From NCBI RefSeq assembly GCF_000281085.1, contig NZ_JH767530.1, positions 92,793-156,792 of the forward strand: DNA of 64,000 nucleotides, given 5' to 3'. The position numbers and the translations under genes were made by a program. Shown here in pieces: positions 26,703 to 36,435 of this stretch. The notes beneath the pieces were generated by a model. That model was not told the origin of the DNA and ran no database searches. It saw only the letters and a program-made list of their open reading frames with translations. Source of the DNA: Catenovulum agarivorans YM01 (GTDB taxonomy: Bacteria; Pseudomonadota; Gammaproteobacteria; Enterobacterales; Alteromonadaceae). Every line of letters begins with the position of its first letter. The stretch's first letter is position 1.

Positions 26703-28766
26703 ATGAAGTTTATTAACCGGATTAAAATTAAAACACGCATTGTTGCCTTGGTTATGGTCCCACTGGTCGTAACCGTTTTACTAGCCTCTGAAAAGTTGAA
26801 TGATGCTCAACTAAAGCTAAAACAAGCAGAAGATCTAGAGGTGTTGCAACAGTACGTTTATACCGCAGCGCCATTGCTTTCGGCAATTCAGCAAGAGTTG
26901 CTCTATACCAAAATGTATTTAGGGCCAGGTAGTCCAGAAGAGCCTATCGGTCTTGAATTTAAACAAGATATGTTAGATGCCAGAATACCTGTCGATCGTG
27001 CTTTAAAAAGTTACCGTATGTTCATTGACGATAAACAAAGGTTTGCCCGATTTGAGCAACTTGTTGCTGATATTGAAGTCGTAAAACAAGCATTAACCCG
27101 CCTAGAGTATGTGCGTGCATTGGCTTCTCAAAGATTAAAGAAAAAGTTAAATACCCCAGAGATGCAAGTGGAAGGTAAGTACACTTGGACAGGACTGGGT
27201 TTTCAAAAAATAGTTGATAGTTTGGTATTTAGCACCAACCAAGTGGTCTTGTTAGCGTCAAAAAATGACAAATTGTCATTGCTTGCAAACGCGTTTAAAA
27301 ATTTGGTTTACGCACAAGACAGCGGCCTTGTTTTAGTTGGCACTGTTTATCGAGGTATAACCGGCACTTTGACCGTGAATTTCTATGGCGATTTAATGAA
27401 ACGAGCCGCGTTAGAAGCGTCTTACTTAGATAACTTTGTACGTTTCTCTAACCCAGAAACGGTAGACTACTTTAACACTCAGCTTGGTCAACAAAATTTT
27501 TACCAACAAGCTATCAACAAATATGAACACATTCGCCGAAAAACTGCAGATTACATAGATAAACCAATCGATTTAAACGAAAAAGAATGGTTAGAAGTGG
27601 GTAGGCAAATTAGTACAGGTTACGAGCGAGTCATTGATAAGAGTTTACAGGATATAGAGCTAGCGAAAAATCGTGTAATCGAAGAAGCGCAAACACAAGT
27701 TTATAACTTGATTGGTTTAATCACATTCTTGGTGATTACGTTGGTTTTGTTGTCGGTTAAAATAATCATGAGTATAAATTCGCCACTTAAAGCGCTCATG
27801 GCTGATTTACAGAAATTAGCATCAACCAAAGATATGACTTTGCGCAGCCATATAGATGGCACCAATGAGTTGAGTTTGGTTGGTCATGCGTTTAATTCGT
27901 TAATCACTACTTTTGAAAGTACCTTATCGAATGTACGTGAGAAAATTGTTTCGCTCGACGGTATCTCAAAGCGAGTATCGAGTTCAATGAACGAATCTAT
28001 GCAGTTGATTGACAATCAAAAGCAAGCAACTGAGAGCATTTCGGTTGCGGTCAATCAAATGACATCTACTATTTACGAAGTTGCTAATATGGCATCTTCT
28101 ACCTCAGAAACTGTTAAACGTGTTTATGATGTATCTGTGACTAGCCAACAAGATGCAAATAAAACCAAAGCGACTATAGATGAGTTAATTGTTGAGTTGG
28201 GTGATACCAGCAAATTAGTCGTTAACTTAAATGATGAAGCAGAACAAATTAGCAACGTGTTGCAAGTGATTCAAGGTATTTCAGAGCAAACTAACTTACT
28301 TGCATTAAACGCAGCCATTGAAGCCGCTCGTGCCGGTGAAATGGGGCGTGGATTTGCAGTAGTTGCAGACGAAGTACGCAGTTTATCTAAACGCACGCAG
28401 GAGTCGACTGGCCAAATACAACAGCAAATTGAGGCTCTTATTAATGGTGCTTCGCAAGCAGCTAGTAAAATGGCGTCTTTACAAAAAAATGGACAAGCTG
28501 CAGTCACTATAGTTGAGAAAAGTACTTCGGCTTTTTCAGTGATTAAGTCGGAATTAGACCAAATAACCGATATGTCGAGCCAGATAGCGGTAGCAGCAGA
28601 AGAACAAACCAATGTTGCGGATGAAATAAATCAGCGCATTCATGCCATTAAAGACGACTCAGATGCAATGCATCAAAAAAGTCGTGAAACCTTATCATCG
28701 ATTCAATCTTTATCACGTAACGGCGAAAGCCTATTGGAGAATATTTCAGTATTTCATTTCAAATAA
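26703..28766 (+). CDS. Methyl-accepting chemotaxis protein (NIT-like sensor)
   Basis: A 687-residue transmembrane chemoreceptor. Transmembrane helix 1 is near residues 13-30 ([17 protein letters not shown]), helix 2 near 339-356 ([17 protein letters not shown]). The about 300-residue helical periplasmic part resembles the nitrate/nitrite-sensing NIT class in its pattern ([17 protein letters not shown]), though not enough to name a ligand. A HAMP segment ([17 protein letters not shown]) and the signalling hairpin with tip [34 protein letters not shown] follow. It couples to CheA/CheW. ATG 26703 was chosen over the in-frame TTG at 26679 because it gives the usual short basic N-terminus. Divergent from the IclR gene; possibly taxis toward algal material (inference). 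Confidence 0.93.
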   Translation: MKFINRIKIKTRIVALVMVPLVVTVLLASEKLNDAQLKLKQAEDLEVLQQYVYTAAPLLSAIQQELLYTKMYLGPGSPEEPIGLEFKQDMLDARIPVDRALKSYRMFIDDKQRFARFEQLVADIEVVKQALTRLEYVRALASQRLKKKLNTPEMQVEGKYTWTGLGFQKIVDSLVFSTNQVVLLASKNDKLSLLANAFKNLVYAQDSGLVLVGTVYRGITGTLTVNFYGDLMKRAALEASYLDNFVRFSNPETVDYFNTQLGQQNFYQQAINKYEHIRRKTADYIDKPIDLNEKEWLEVGRQISTGYERVIDKSLQDIELAKNRVIEEAQTQVYNLIGLITFLVITLVLLSVKIIMSINSPLKALMADLQKLASTKDMTLRSHIDGTNELSLVGHAFNSLITTFESTLSNVREKIVSLDGISKRVSSSMNESMQLIDNQKQATESISVAVNQMTSTIYEVANMASSTSETVKRVYDVSVTSQQDANKTKATIDELIVELGDTSKLVVNLNDEAEQISNVLQVIQGISEQTNLLALNAAIEAARAGEMGRGFAVVADEVRSLSKRTQESTGQIQQQIEALINGASQAASKMASLQKNGQAAVTIVEKSTSAFSVIKSELDQITDMSSQIAVAAEEQTNVADEINQRIHAIKDDSDAMHQKSRETLSSIQSLSRNGESLLENISVFHFK

Positions 28767-28855
28767 AATAACAATGTTGTGAATGCAAGGGTATGGACTA
28801 ACAACCGCAAATTGTAGTCCGAGGAAATAAAAATAACATTTAATCAGGAAATTAT

Positions 28856-30778
28856 ATGAGAAGACTAATCATTGTTTGTTTGACGCTTTTTTGCCAATTC
28901 GCAACTGCTAAAACAAGCTTATCCGATCCAGAAATATATGGCGCACTTGAAAGTGTAAGCTTGGTGCGGATTTCACCAAGTGGCGAGCGCATTGCTTATC
29001 GAACAACAGATGGCGATCGCGACATAATTGTGGTGATGGATCTTAAAAGTAATAAGGTAGTAGGTGCGATTAATGCAGAAGAGGTTAACCCAAAATATTT
29101 ATACTTTGTCAGTGAAGACAAATTAATTCTGGTTGCTTCCAGTTATAAGGTTTTGCCTGGTTTTATCGGTAAACATCATGTTAGCACTGCATTTGTATTT
29201 GATGTTGCTGAAAAAGAGTTGGGGCAGTTACTCACACCGGGAGACAGGATCTATATGGGGCAATCGGGTTTAGGTCGAATTGTTGGTATTTCACCTGATC
29301 TGCAATATGTCTATATGCCAGCTTATGTTGGCGAAAGTTCTAATGAGTTACCGCCATTTAACTTAATGAAAGTAAAGTTAGAAAGACGACCAAAACCTAG
29401 AACACATGCTTTGGGCAATCATGCTGTAATTGATTATTTTGTTGACGCAAAAGGTGAACCGTATGTACGTGAAAAATATGACAACCGCAGCAATAAACAT
29501 TCAGTTGAAGTTAGTCGAGACGATGAATGGGTTGAAATATTCGCTGAAACTGTACCATACCGTTACAAAAGTTTTGTTGGTTTAACGCCAGACAGACAAG
29601 AACTTGTAATGTTAACGTCGGGCAAAAATGGCCGGGATAGTTATTACACGATGTCGCTGAACGATGGCAAAATATCCGCGCCAATCTTCTCGCGCGATGA
29701 TGCTGATGTTGAGTCTGTTATATCAGATGTAAACCGGATTGTTGCTGGCGTTAGATACTCCGGATTTAAACCTAGTTATAGCTTTTTCGATAAAAAACTG
29801 GATGCTAAAGTAAAGTCTATTCTAGGTAGCATGCCGCAGTACAGTTTCACTATCAGTGACTATGATGAGAACTGGAACAATATTGTTTTTTATATACAAG
29901 GTGAAGGTTTAGCTGGCGAATTTTTGCTTAATACTGGCAGCCAGTTTACGCGTATTGAAAGCGCACGTAAAAATATACCAGCAGAGCAGGTGGCTAAAGT
30001 AATTGAATATGAATACATAGCTCGCGACGGTTTAAAAATCCCAGCGTTATTAACCTATCCAGTAGCCGCCAAAACTAAAAAACATCCTGCGATTATGCTG
30101 CCACATGGTGGACCTGAGTCTTACGACAGATTTGGCTTTTATTGGTTGGCGCAATATTTTGCGAAAAAAGGTTATATGGTTATTCAACCACAATTTAGAG
30201 GCTCTGAAGGTTTTGGTGCAAAACATGTGTTGGCTGGCCGTGGTGAATGGGGCAAAAAAATGCAGGATGATTTGACTGATGCGATAAATCATTTAGCCGA
30301 AAAAGGCCAAATCGACCCAGACAGAGTATGTATTGTTGGTGCGAGTTATGGAGGTTATGCAGCTATGGCTGGAGCGGCATTTACCCCAGATTTATATAAA
30401 TGCGCAATTTCAATAAACGGCGTAAGTGACGTTGAATCTATGTTAGACGAAGATGAAGATAAATACGGCAAAGATCATTGGGTGCTCAGGTACTGGGGGG
30501 ATGTTATTGGCTCGGTTGACCAAGGTAGAAAATTGCTGCAGGAAATTTCTCCGATTAACTATGTTAAAAATATTAAAGCACCAATTTTATTAATTCATGG
30601 TGCTGCAGATACTGTGGTGCCGTACACACAGTCTTATCATTTAAACGACGAATTAGAAGATGAAGACAAAGACGTCACATTTGTGCGTTTAAGCAAAGAA
30701 GATCACTATTTAAGCTCAGCACATACTCGCATCCAAGCGTTACAGGCGATCGAAGCGTTTTTACAAAAACATATGTAG
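28856..30778 (+). CDS. Secreted S9-family prolyl oligopeptidase-like hydrolase
   Basis: A 640-residue secreted protein (signal peptide cut after ATA, about residue 19). Residues 20-385 form a beta-propeller (repeats such as VRISPSGERIAYRTTDGDRDI); residues 400-640 are the alpha/beta-hydrolase domain with HGGP oxyanion loop, nucleophile in GASYGGY (Ser497), Asp in HGAADTVVP and His in KEDHYLS. This is the S9C acyl-aminoacyl/dipeptidyl peptidase layout. It cleaves short peptides, probably in the periplasm, and has no evident role in polysaccharide use. A clear terminator follows. CAGGAAA precedes the ATG. Confidence 0.92.
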   Translation: MRRLIIVCLTLFCQFATAKTSLSDPEIYGALESVSLVRISPSGERIAYRTTDGDRDIIVVMDLKSNKVVGAINAEEVNPKYLYFVSEDKLILVASSYKVLPGFIGKHHVSTAFVFDVAEKELGQLLTPGDRIYMGQSGLGRIVGISPDLQYVYMPAYVGESSNELPPFNLMKVKLERRPKPRTHALGNHAVIDYFVDAKGEPYVREKYDNRSNKHSVEVSRDDEWVEIFAETVPYRYKSFVGLTPDRQELVMLTSGKNGRDSYYTMSLNDGKISAPIFSRDDADVESVISDVNRIVAGVRYSGFKPSYSFFDKKLDAKVKSILGSMPQYSFTISDYDENWNNIVFYIQGEGLAGEFLLNTGSQFTRIESARKNIPAEQVAKVIEYEYIARDGLKIPALLTYPVAAKTKKHPAIMLPHGGPESYDRFGFYWLAQYFAKKGYMVIQPQFRGSEGFGAKHVLAGRGEWGKKMQDDLTDAINHLAEKGQIDPDRVCIVGASYGGYAAMAGAAFTPDLYKCAISINGVSDVESMLDEDEDKYGKDHWVLRYWGDVIGSVDQGRKLLQEISPINYVKNIKAPILLIHGAADTVVPYTQSYHLNDELEDEDKDVTFVRLSKEDHYLSSAHTRIQALQAIEAFLQKHM

Positions 30779-30802
30779 GTATATACTGAAGGCAAGATAG
30801 CC

Positions 30803-30832
30803 AAAACGCCTGCTTCATTGCGGGCGTTTTAA
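30803..30832 (+). terminator. Terminator after the S9 peptidase gene
   Basis: AAAACGCCTGC (30803-30813) pairs with GCGGGCGTTTT (30820-30830) with one G-U pair and a 6-nt loop; the arm itself supplies the T-run. It separates the peptidase from the two-component operon. Confidence 0.85.
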
Positions 30833-30856
30833 TATGTGATTTAAAAGTAGAATAAA

Positions 30857-31540
30857 ATGAAAGTATTGATAGTTGAAGATAATGATCAAATTAGAAAATC
30901 AATTGTGCGTGCTTTTAAAGCCAATAAATATGCGGTCGACCAAACTGGGGATGGCGAAGATGGTTTGTGGCATGCGCTTGAATACGACTACGACGTCATT
31001 GTACTCGATATTATGTTACCCAAACTGGATGGCAAACAAATACTTCAGCAAATTCGCCAAGCAGGAAAAGATGTACCAATTCTGTTTTTAACCGCGCTTG
31101 ATCAACTAGACGACAAAATTGAAGGGTTCAAAATTGGCGCTGACGATTATTTGGTTAAATCGTTCGCCATAGAAGAGTTACTTGCACGCGTAGAGGCATT
31201 AACCCGCAGGCGGTACCAAGCCACATCTTCAAACTTGACGGTTGCCGATTTACAACTTGACCGCAGCGCTCGCACCGTTACTAGAGCGGGCAAAGCTTTA
31301 ACCATGTCCCCGCAGTCATTTGCCTTGTTAGAGCTGTTTATGCTGCGAAAAGGACAAGTGATCTCACGCACAGAAATAGAGCAATGTATTTACGATGAGC
31401 ACGTTAATCCCATGAGTAACGTAGTAGAGTCGGCCATATATGCATTGCGTAAAGCCATTCAAACTGATAAGTCCCAACCTCAATTGATCCAAACTAAACG
31501 TGGCATGGGTTATGCTTTACAGGAACCTGAAATTGAATAG
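30857..31540 (+). CDS. OmpR-family response regulator
   Basis: A 227-residue two-component response regulator. The receiver domain (1-115) has the acidic pair near EDND, phospho-acceptor Asp51 in VIVLDIMLPKLDG, Thr79 in FLTA, and Lys101. The usual K-P after that lysine is K-S here (LVKSFAIEEL), an unusual change at a normally conserved cis-proline. The C-terminal winged helix (135-225) has PQSFALLELFMLRKGQVISR and ends TKRGMGYAL. It is of the PmrA/QseB size class. It overlaps the sensor kinase gene. A GTAAA-N5-GTAAA direct repeat just ahead of the EF-hand gene downstream is the natural candidate target. Confidence 0.95.
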   Translation: MKVLIVEDNDQIRKSIVRAFKANKYAVDQTGDGEDGLWHALEYDYDVIVLDIMLPKLDGKQILQQIRQAGKDVPILFLTALDQLDDKIEGFKIGADDYLVKSFAIEELLARVEALTRRRYQATSSNLTVADLQLDRSARTVTRAGKALTMSPQSFALLELFMLRKGQVISRTEIEQCIYDEHVNPMSNVVESAIYALRKAIQTDKSQPQLIQTKRGMGYALQEPEIE

Positions 31541-32918
31541 TTTGCGAAATCAACTGCTTGCTTGGTTACTGCCAAGCTTTATTGCCTTGTATGCACTTGC
31601 CGCAACCAGTTTATATCAGGTTGAAAAAACACGCCTTTACGAAAAGCTAGATGATCAGCTAGGTTTGATCACCAACCAAGTTAGGTCAGCATTAACTCGG
31701 CCCTCACTTGAAAGCCGTGAAAAGCGATTCTCTAGTGAAAATTTAGCGGCTATATTAGAGGAAATCGCACAAGAGCAAACCACTGATGTGCTGTACTATC
31801 AGGTCACTAGCCAAAGTTCAGCCGTTTTGCTGAAATCTGATTCTATGGGTGAGGTGAACTTTGCTTTGCAGCCTGGCCCAAATATATACAGTCAGTTGCT
31901 CAAAGCGGACACCAAGCTTTATATTCGTAATGTGCCTATTCCAGAGCGGCGAATGCGTCACAGAATGATTATAACGGTCGCATTAGATGACGCATTATTA
32001 ACGGCTAAATTGCAGTCTTACAAGCAATGGTTGGTTTTAGGTGGTGTTGGGTTAAGTGGATTATTTGCGCTTATTCTTGTCCTAGTTATACGCAAAACAC
32101 TCAATCCTGTTGCTTCGTTAGCTATTCACGCAACTAATATTAACGCTGACAATTTAGCGCTTAGGTTTGAAAGTGAACAAATACCTACTGAAATTCAACC
32201 GTTTATTAATAAACTAAATGATTTGATGCAACGGCTTGATGATAGTTTTGTGCGTGAAAGGCAATTCAGTAATGACCTAGCTCACGAAATGCGTACACCA
32301 TTAGCTGCCATTCGTGCAACAGCTGACGTCGCGCAAAAATGGCCAAGCGACAATGTTAATGATGATTTTGCCGATATTGAAAAACTAAGCATTCAAATGC
32401 AGAACATGGTTGATACCTTACTCACGTTAGCAAGGTTAGACTCGGATGCTCGCCAATTACAAATTGACTCGGTTGTGTTCAGCTCTATGCTGGCACAAAT
32501 CATCAAGCTGCATCAGCAAAAAATAGGTGAAAAACAGTTGTTGATACAGCAAAACTTTGAAGATGAAGACTTAACCTTAAGTTGCGACCAAAACTTATTA
32601 CATATTTTATGGGCAAACTTAATTAGTAATGCCATTGCCTATGCACCGGCACAATCGGAAATTGAGATCACCGCAACTACTAAAATCATGAGTATCAGTA
32701 ACAATTGTAATGGCTTAACCCAAGATGATTTAAACAAAATGTTTGAACGATTTTGGCGACATGAACAGGCGCGCAGCCAGCAACAGCATGTTGGCTTGGG
32801 TTTATCAATTGCAAAACGCAGTGCTGAATTATTGGGTTATAAGCTGACTGTTGAACTGAGTGAACAACAAAGTGGCCAACAAAAAATTATTTTTAAAGTT
32901 TTTTGTAAAGAATTGTAA
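31512..32918 (+). CDS. Sensor histidine kinase of the two-component pair
   Basis: A membrane histidine kinase of about 460 residues. Transmembrane helices are near residues 15-33 and 175-195, flanking a periplasmic sensor of about 140 residues (QseC/PmrB-like size). Then come HAMP-like linker, H-box FSNDLAHEMRTPLAAIRA with the autophosphorylated His, N-box LWANLISNAIAYAP and G-box VGLGLSIAKRS. It phosphorylates the regulator encoded just upstream. The start is uncertain: ATG 31512 is given; TTG 31533 has a better-placed AGGAA and would give MNSLRNQLLAW; GTG 31500 is less likely. All overlap the regulator's 3' end, showing translational coupling. The sensed signal is unknown; the adjacent EF-hand protein hints at calcium or envelope state. 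Confidence 0.93.
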   Translation: MLYRNLKLNSLRNQLLAWLLPSFIALYALAATSLYQVEKTRLYEKLDDQLGLITNQVRSALTRPSLESREKRFSSENLAAILEEIAQEQTTDVLYYQVTSQSSAVLLKSDSMGEVNFALQPGPNIYSQLLKADTKLYIRNVPIPERRMRHRMIITVALDDALLTAKLQSYKQWLVLGGVGLSGLFALILVLVIRKTLNPVASLAIHATNINADNLALRFESEQIPTEIQPFINKLNDLMQRLDDSFVRERQFSNDLAHEMRTPLAAIRATADVAQKWPSDNVNDDFADIEKLSIQMQNMVDTLLTLARLDSDARQLQIDSVVFSSMLAQIIKLHQQKIGEKQLLIQQNFEDEDLTLSCDQNLLHILWANLISNAIAYAPAQSEIEITATTKIMSISNNCNGLTQDDLNKMFERFWRHEQARSQQQHVGLGLSIAKRSAELLGYKLTVELSEQQSGQQKIIFKVFCKEL

Positions 32919-32938
32919 AGACTAAAAAACATTATAAT
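32903..32938 (+). promoter_or_regulatory. CpxR-like box and promoter ahead of the EF-hand gene
   Basis: Direct repeat TTGTAAAG at 32903-32910 and 32913-32920, i.e. GTAAA-N5-GTAAA, which is the known CpxR box pattern and the 10-nt phasing typical of OmpR-family dimers. A TATAAT lies at 32933-32938, placing the repeat over the -35 region. It overlaps the 3' end of the kinase gene and lies about 85 nt before the EF-hand start codon. Confidence 0.65.
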
Positions 32939-33006
32939 TTCCTCATCTTCTGCTCATATTGCTTTTTATAAACTGACCTCGTCAACTAAACAAAGAGGTA
33001 TTCCTT

Positions 33007-33495
33007 ATGAAAATATTAAGCACTGCAATTTTAGCATCATTATTAACTGTAGCAGTTTCAGCTCATGCGGAAACAAATCAAGGCACTGAAGGTAAAGAGA
33101 AAAAGCGCGTTAGCCCAATTCACAAATTATTTGATACAAACAAAGACGGTGTAATTGACGCTGGCGAAATTAGCAATGCAACTACTGTTTTAAATGGTTT
33201 GGACAGCAACCAAGACGGTCAATTAGACAAGGTTGATTTTGCTGAATTACGTGAGCAGCACAAAGGTAAAAAAGGTCCTAAACATTGTCCAAAAAAAGGT
33301 AAAAAACCTTTTGGCCATCACCCACGTGAAATGTTCAAGAAAAAAGATGTAAACAAAGACGGTGTATTAGACAGTACTGAAGTGAAAGCTGAATTTATCG
33401 CTAAATTTGACGCTGACCAAGATGGTGTTGTCAGCAAACAAGAAATTAAAGAGCATTTTCAAGCAAAGCGCGCTGAGAACAAAGCCGCTGAATAA
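33007..33495 (+). CDS. Secreted EF-hand calcium-binding protein
   Basis: A 162-residue secreted protein: signal peptide MKILSTAILASLLTVAVSAHA, then four EF-hand loops: DTNKDGVIDAGE, DSNQDGQLDKVD, DVNKDGVLDSTE and DADQDGVVSKQE. A Lys/Pro/His-rich linker (KGKKGPKHCPKKGKKPFGHH) splits them into two pairs. Each loop has Asp at positions 1, 3 and 5 or equivalents and Asp/Glu at the end, so calcium binding is likely. It lies 88 nt downstream of the histidine kinase, preceded by a CpxR-like box and TATAAT and followed by a strong terminator, so it is probably a separate target of the two-component system. A periplasmic feedback or calcium-buffering role is inference. Confidence 0.9.
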   Translation: MKILSTAILASLLTVAVSAHAETNQGTEGKEKKRVSPIHKLFDTNKDGVIDAGEISNATTVLNGLDSNQDGQLDKVDFAELREQHKGKKGPKHCPKKGKKPFGHHPREMFKKKDVNKDGVLDSTEVKAEFIAKFDADQDGVVSKQEIKEHFQAKRAENKAAE

Positions 33496-33522
33496 GCTGA
33501 AACAAATAGACGTATTCCCAAT

Positions 33523-33557
33523 AAAGCGTTACAGCCTTGAGCAGTAACGCTTTTTTT
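33523..33557 (+). terminator. Terminator after the EF-hand gene
   Basis: Perfect 10-bp arms AAAGCGTTAC (33523-33532) and GTAACGCTTT (33544-33553), followed by four more T's. Confidence 0.93.
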
Positions 33558-33692
33558 GTATTTGCATTTCACTTGTTATAAAAATGTTTATTTTTGATGT
33601 TGTTTTTGGATTTTTTATGACTTAATATGACTGAAAATTATTGTTGGTGGTTTAGAGAGCTTTTTTTGATAAAGCCAATTGAGGGTCTACAA

Positions 33693-34514
33693 ATGAAATA
33701 CGCAAATATCATGGTTAAATTGATTAAAGTTGCCGGTTTGCTTGCTGCGACTGTTTTGGCAACCAAAAGCTATGCTTTAGAAATTACTATTCCAAAAGCC
33801 TCAGACCCTGCACATTTTTATAAAGTGGATCTATTAAAAGTATTGGTTAAACATGCGCCGGAACACAATATTAAGTTGGTTGAAGTCGAGGTAGGGAATC
33901 GTCGTCAGCAAATTAGTATGATAGATGTTGGCAATTTAGACCTGATGTGGGCACCAAAAAATGATGAGCTTGAACAAGAAATGAGGGCAGTAACCATACC
34001 GCTTGATCAAGATGTACTAGGGGTAACAGGTTTAATTGTGCGCAAGTCAGACGTACATCGTTTCAATTCACTCACCGACATTAATCAATTAAAAGCATAC
34101 AAAGCAGGTGTACAAAAAGCATCGGTCACGCGAAGAATTCTTGAAGCTAATTCGTTTAACGCGGTATCAACGTTACGTGGTAGTTTTGCTCACATGCTAG
34201 ACGGTGGTCGTTTCGACTACTATTTAACGCCTATTTTTAAAGCGCAAAAAGTGGTCGACAAATGGGCTGCGCAAGACAATATTACCGATGTAGTTGTACA
34301 CCCAAATGTATTAATTAAATTACCACTCACCAGCTATTTTTACGTTAAAAAAGATAATGTGAAACTGGCTAATATAGTCGAAACTGCTTTATTGAGAGCA
34401 ATTGAATCAGGCGATTTTGATGCCCTGTTAAAACAGAGCAGCGAATACAAAGCAGCTGAAGTTTATATGAACAATCAAAATCAAAGAATATTTGATGTAA
34501 CAGGCAGTATATAA
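33693..34514 (+). CDS. Orphan periplasmic substrate-binding-like protein
   Basis: A 273-residue secreted protein of the type II periplasmic-binding fold: signal peptide cut after KSYA, LEITIPKASDPAHFYKVDLLKVLVK at the N-terminus, a hinge region near VTGLIVRKSDVHRF and the C-terminal KLANIVETALLRAIESGDFDALLKQ helix usual in this fold. ATG 33693 was chosen because GAGGG lies 7 nt upstream and a normal signal peptide follows; an ATG at 33627 would add 22 residues ahead of it. No transporter genes are next to it. It is followed after 35 nt by a lipoprotein gene. Role unknown; a two-component or cyclase-free solute sensor is possible. Confidence 0.7.
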   Translation: MKYANIMVKLIKVAGLLAATVLATKSYALEITIPKASDPAHFYKVDLLKVLVKHAPEHNIKLVEVEVGNRRQQISMIDVGNLDLMWAPKNDELEQEMRAVTIPLDQDVLGVTGLIVRKSDVHRFNSLTDINQLKAYKAGVQKASVTRRILEANSFNAVSTLRGSFAHMLDGGRFDYYLTPIFKAQKVVDKWAAQDNITDVVVHPNVLIKLPLTSYFYVKKDNVKLANIVETALLRAIESGDFDALLKQSSEYKAAEVYMNNQNQRIFDVTGSI

Positions 34515-34549
34515 CCTGAACCACCCCCAGTAATATTCATGGAGAGATA

Positions 34550-35842
34550 ATGAAATTATTCCAACTAGCATCTGTGCTCACATTGGGCACAGTGCTTATG
34601 GCCTGCCAAACAACACAATCAAATTCCACTGCTAGCAAAATTGAATCTTTTAAAGCTAGATATACAAAAGCACAAAACGAACCTTTTGCTGAGCTTGTGA
34701 TACCCAATAAAATTAAAACTGACTTAACCTTAACTGAATATCATCACAAAGTAATTCGCGAAAAATTTCCTCTGCAAAGATACCAGCATGTTGAGCAATT
34801 GAATGTTGCTGATTACGATGAAGCGACACAAAACACCATAGGTTTAATTAGCAAATTGAGGAATCATCAATTTGGCGAACTCAATGCTGAACTAGCTCAA
34901 TTGCAACAGCAGTATGAGGCCAATCAAACGCTAGAAAATGAAGACGCACTTTTTGCCGCGTATGCCAGTTTTAACTTAGCGTACGAGCAAGACCTTGAAC
35001 ATTTAAACAAATGGGTGGCGCATTCTAAGCCTTATTCGCTTATGGCCAGAGCTACTTATTTGCACAGCTTTGCATGGTTAATTCGTGGACATAGTTATGT
35101 TTATAAAACAAAAGTGGGCAATATAAATACCACTAGGCATTTAGCCACTATGGCCAGAAATGATGCTTTTAGTGTATTAGCTGACAACAAACAAAACTTA
35201 GTTATGCTGCAAATAATCAACCTGACCTCAAAACTTAACAGTTGGTATTTGAGCCATAACTGGTTTTATGGTGCGGCTGAAAAATACCCTAACAGCCGGC
35301 GTTTAATTAATACTTATGCATCTTCCTTATATACCAGGTGGGGTGGTAAACAGGTGCAACGTGATCTGTTTTTAAATTATCTGAGCAAAAATGCTGCATG
35401 GGCTTTGCCGGAAGTAATTGAGAATTTCAATAAATATGAGGTCAATACTGATACAAAAGAACCTTTATTTGCTCCGGGTTACTACGATGCCTTTTTGCCT
35501 AGTGAAGACACAGTAAATACAGCGCAAAACGCAGCAGACTTCCAGCCTAGATACAGCAAAATATTGAAAGACGCCGAATATTATAAAAATATAAGAGCGT
35601 CGCACAAACAAAAGCAATTTGAGCAGTGTTTGTCGCAATCACAACTGAGCATATTTTTGGGTAGAGCATCTGCGCTTGTATTATATGGTAAAGCCACTTG
35701 TTATTCCGGCTTAAAGCAATACCAGAAAGCATTAAATATGCTGGATGTTCAACAGCAAATATATCCCAATGCTCTTAAGCGTTATCAGCAAAGATACCGA
35801 AAATTTATAAACAAACGACTAAACGCGAGCAAGGTTATTTAG
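34550..35842 (+). CDS. Lipoprotein with helical repeats, DUF4034-like
   Basis: A 430-residue lipoprotein: leader MKLFQLASVLTLGTVLMACQ, lipobox LMAC. The body is all-helical. The middle (residues 140-260: SFAWLIRGHSYVYKTK, WYLSHNWFYGAAEKYPNSRR, YASSLYTRWGG) resembles the DUF4034 family of bacterial envelope proteins; the C-terminus (residues 350-415) has TPR-like helices (LSIFLGRASALVLYGKATCYSGLKQYQKAL). No activity can be assigned. GGAGAG lies just ahead of the ATG. The gene follows the orphan binding protein by 35 nt, so the two are likely cotranscribed. Confidence 0.7.
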   Translation: MKLFQLASVLTLGTVLMACQTTQSNSTASKIESFKARYTKAQNEPFAELVIPNKIKTDLTLTEYHHKVIREKFPLQRYQHVEQLNVADYDEATQNTIGLISKLRNHQFGELNAELAQLQQQYEANQTLENEDALFAAYASFNLAYEQDLEHLNKWVAHSKPYSLMARATYLHSFAWLIRGHSYVYKTKVGNINTTRHLATMARNDAFSVLADNKQNLVMLQIINLTSKLNSWYLSHNWFYGAAEKYPNSRRLINTYASSLYTRWGGKQVQRDLFLNYLSKNAAWALPEVIENFNKYEVNTDTKEPLFAPGYYDAFLPSEDTVNTAQNAADFQPRYSKILKDAEYYKNIRASHKQKQFEQCLSQSQLSIFLGRASALVLYGKATCYSGLKQYQKALNMLDVQQQIYPNALKRYQQRYRKFINKRLNASKVI

Positions 35843-35889
35843 TTGAATAGTGTTATTTTGATTTTGCTGGTTTTAGAGGCGTATTCTTT

Positions 35890-36348
35890 ATGAGACATAT
35901 TCATTTGTTTGTAGAAGGTAGCGAAGACCAAACTCAACCAGTTGAAGTTGAACAAATTGGAAGCAATGAATATATGATTCTATATTCTCCAGGTTTAGTT
36001 GAAGGAATCGCAGCTGGTGATAGCATTAAAATAACAAATGAATCATCAGGTGAATTTGAAGTTGTTCATCGAGGTGGCAGTGTTTCGATAAAACTGTACA
36101 GTAAGCATGAACTGGCAAATTATATGGAATGCATTATGTCGGAGTTCGAAGCGCTGCCTTCCAGATTTGACGGTGGTGTAAAGCATGCATGCGTTTGGAC
36201 GGTTGATTTATCACAAACAAATTTTGGCAATATTGAAAGATCAATGAAAAACATAATGCGCAAAGTACCAGATTCTAAATGGTGGTATGGCAACGTTTAT
36301 GACGCAAATAATAAGCCGCTCAATTGGTGGAAAAAGAATACTTCATAG
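35890..36348 (+). CDS. DUF4265-like protein
   Basis: A 152-residue soluble protein without signal peptide. The order QPVEVEQIGSNEYMILYSPGLVEGIAAGDSIKI then FEVVHRGGSVSIKLY recalls the DUF4265 family, small cytoplasmic proteins of unknown function. The C-terminal part is rich in Trp (SKWWYGNVYDANNKPLNWWKK). It lies 47 nt after the lipoprotein gene. Because of its isolation and poor ribosome site I give no functional call. Confidence 0.6.
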   Translation: MRHIHLFVEGSEDQTQPVEVEQIGSNEYMILYSPGLVEGIAAGDSIKITNESSGEFEVVHRGGSVSIKLYSKHELANYMECIMSEFEALPSRFDGGVKHACVWTVDLSQTNFGNIERSMKNIMRKVPDSKWWYGNVYDANNKPLNWWKKNTS

Positions 36349-36435
36349 CATACACTGCCACATACCAGAATTTATCCACGATAAATCAATCAGATAACAC
36401 TACCTATCTAACTCCCAATTTGCTTCAAACAACTG

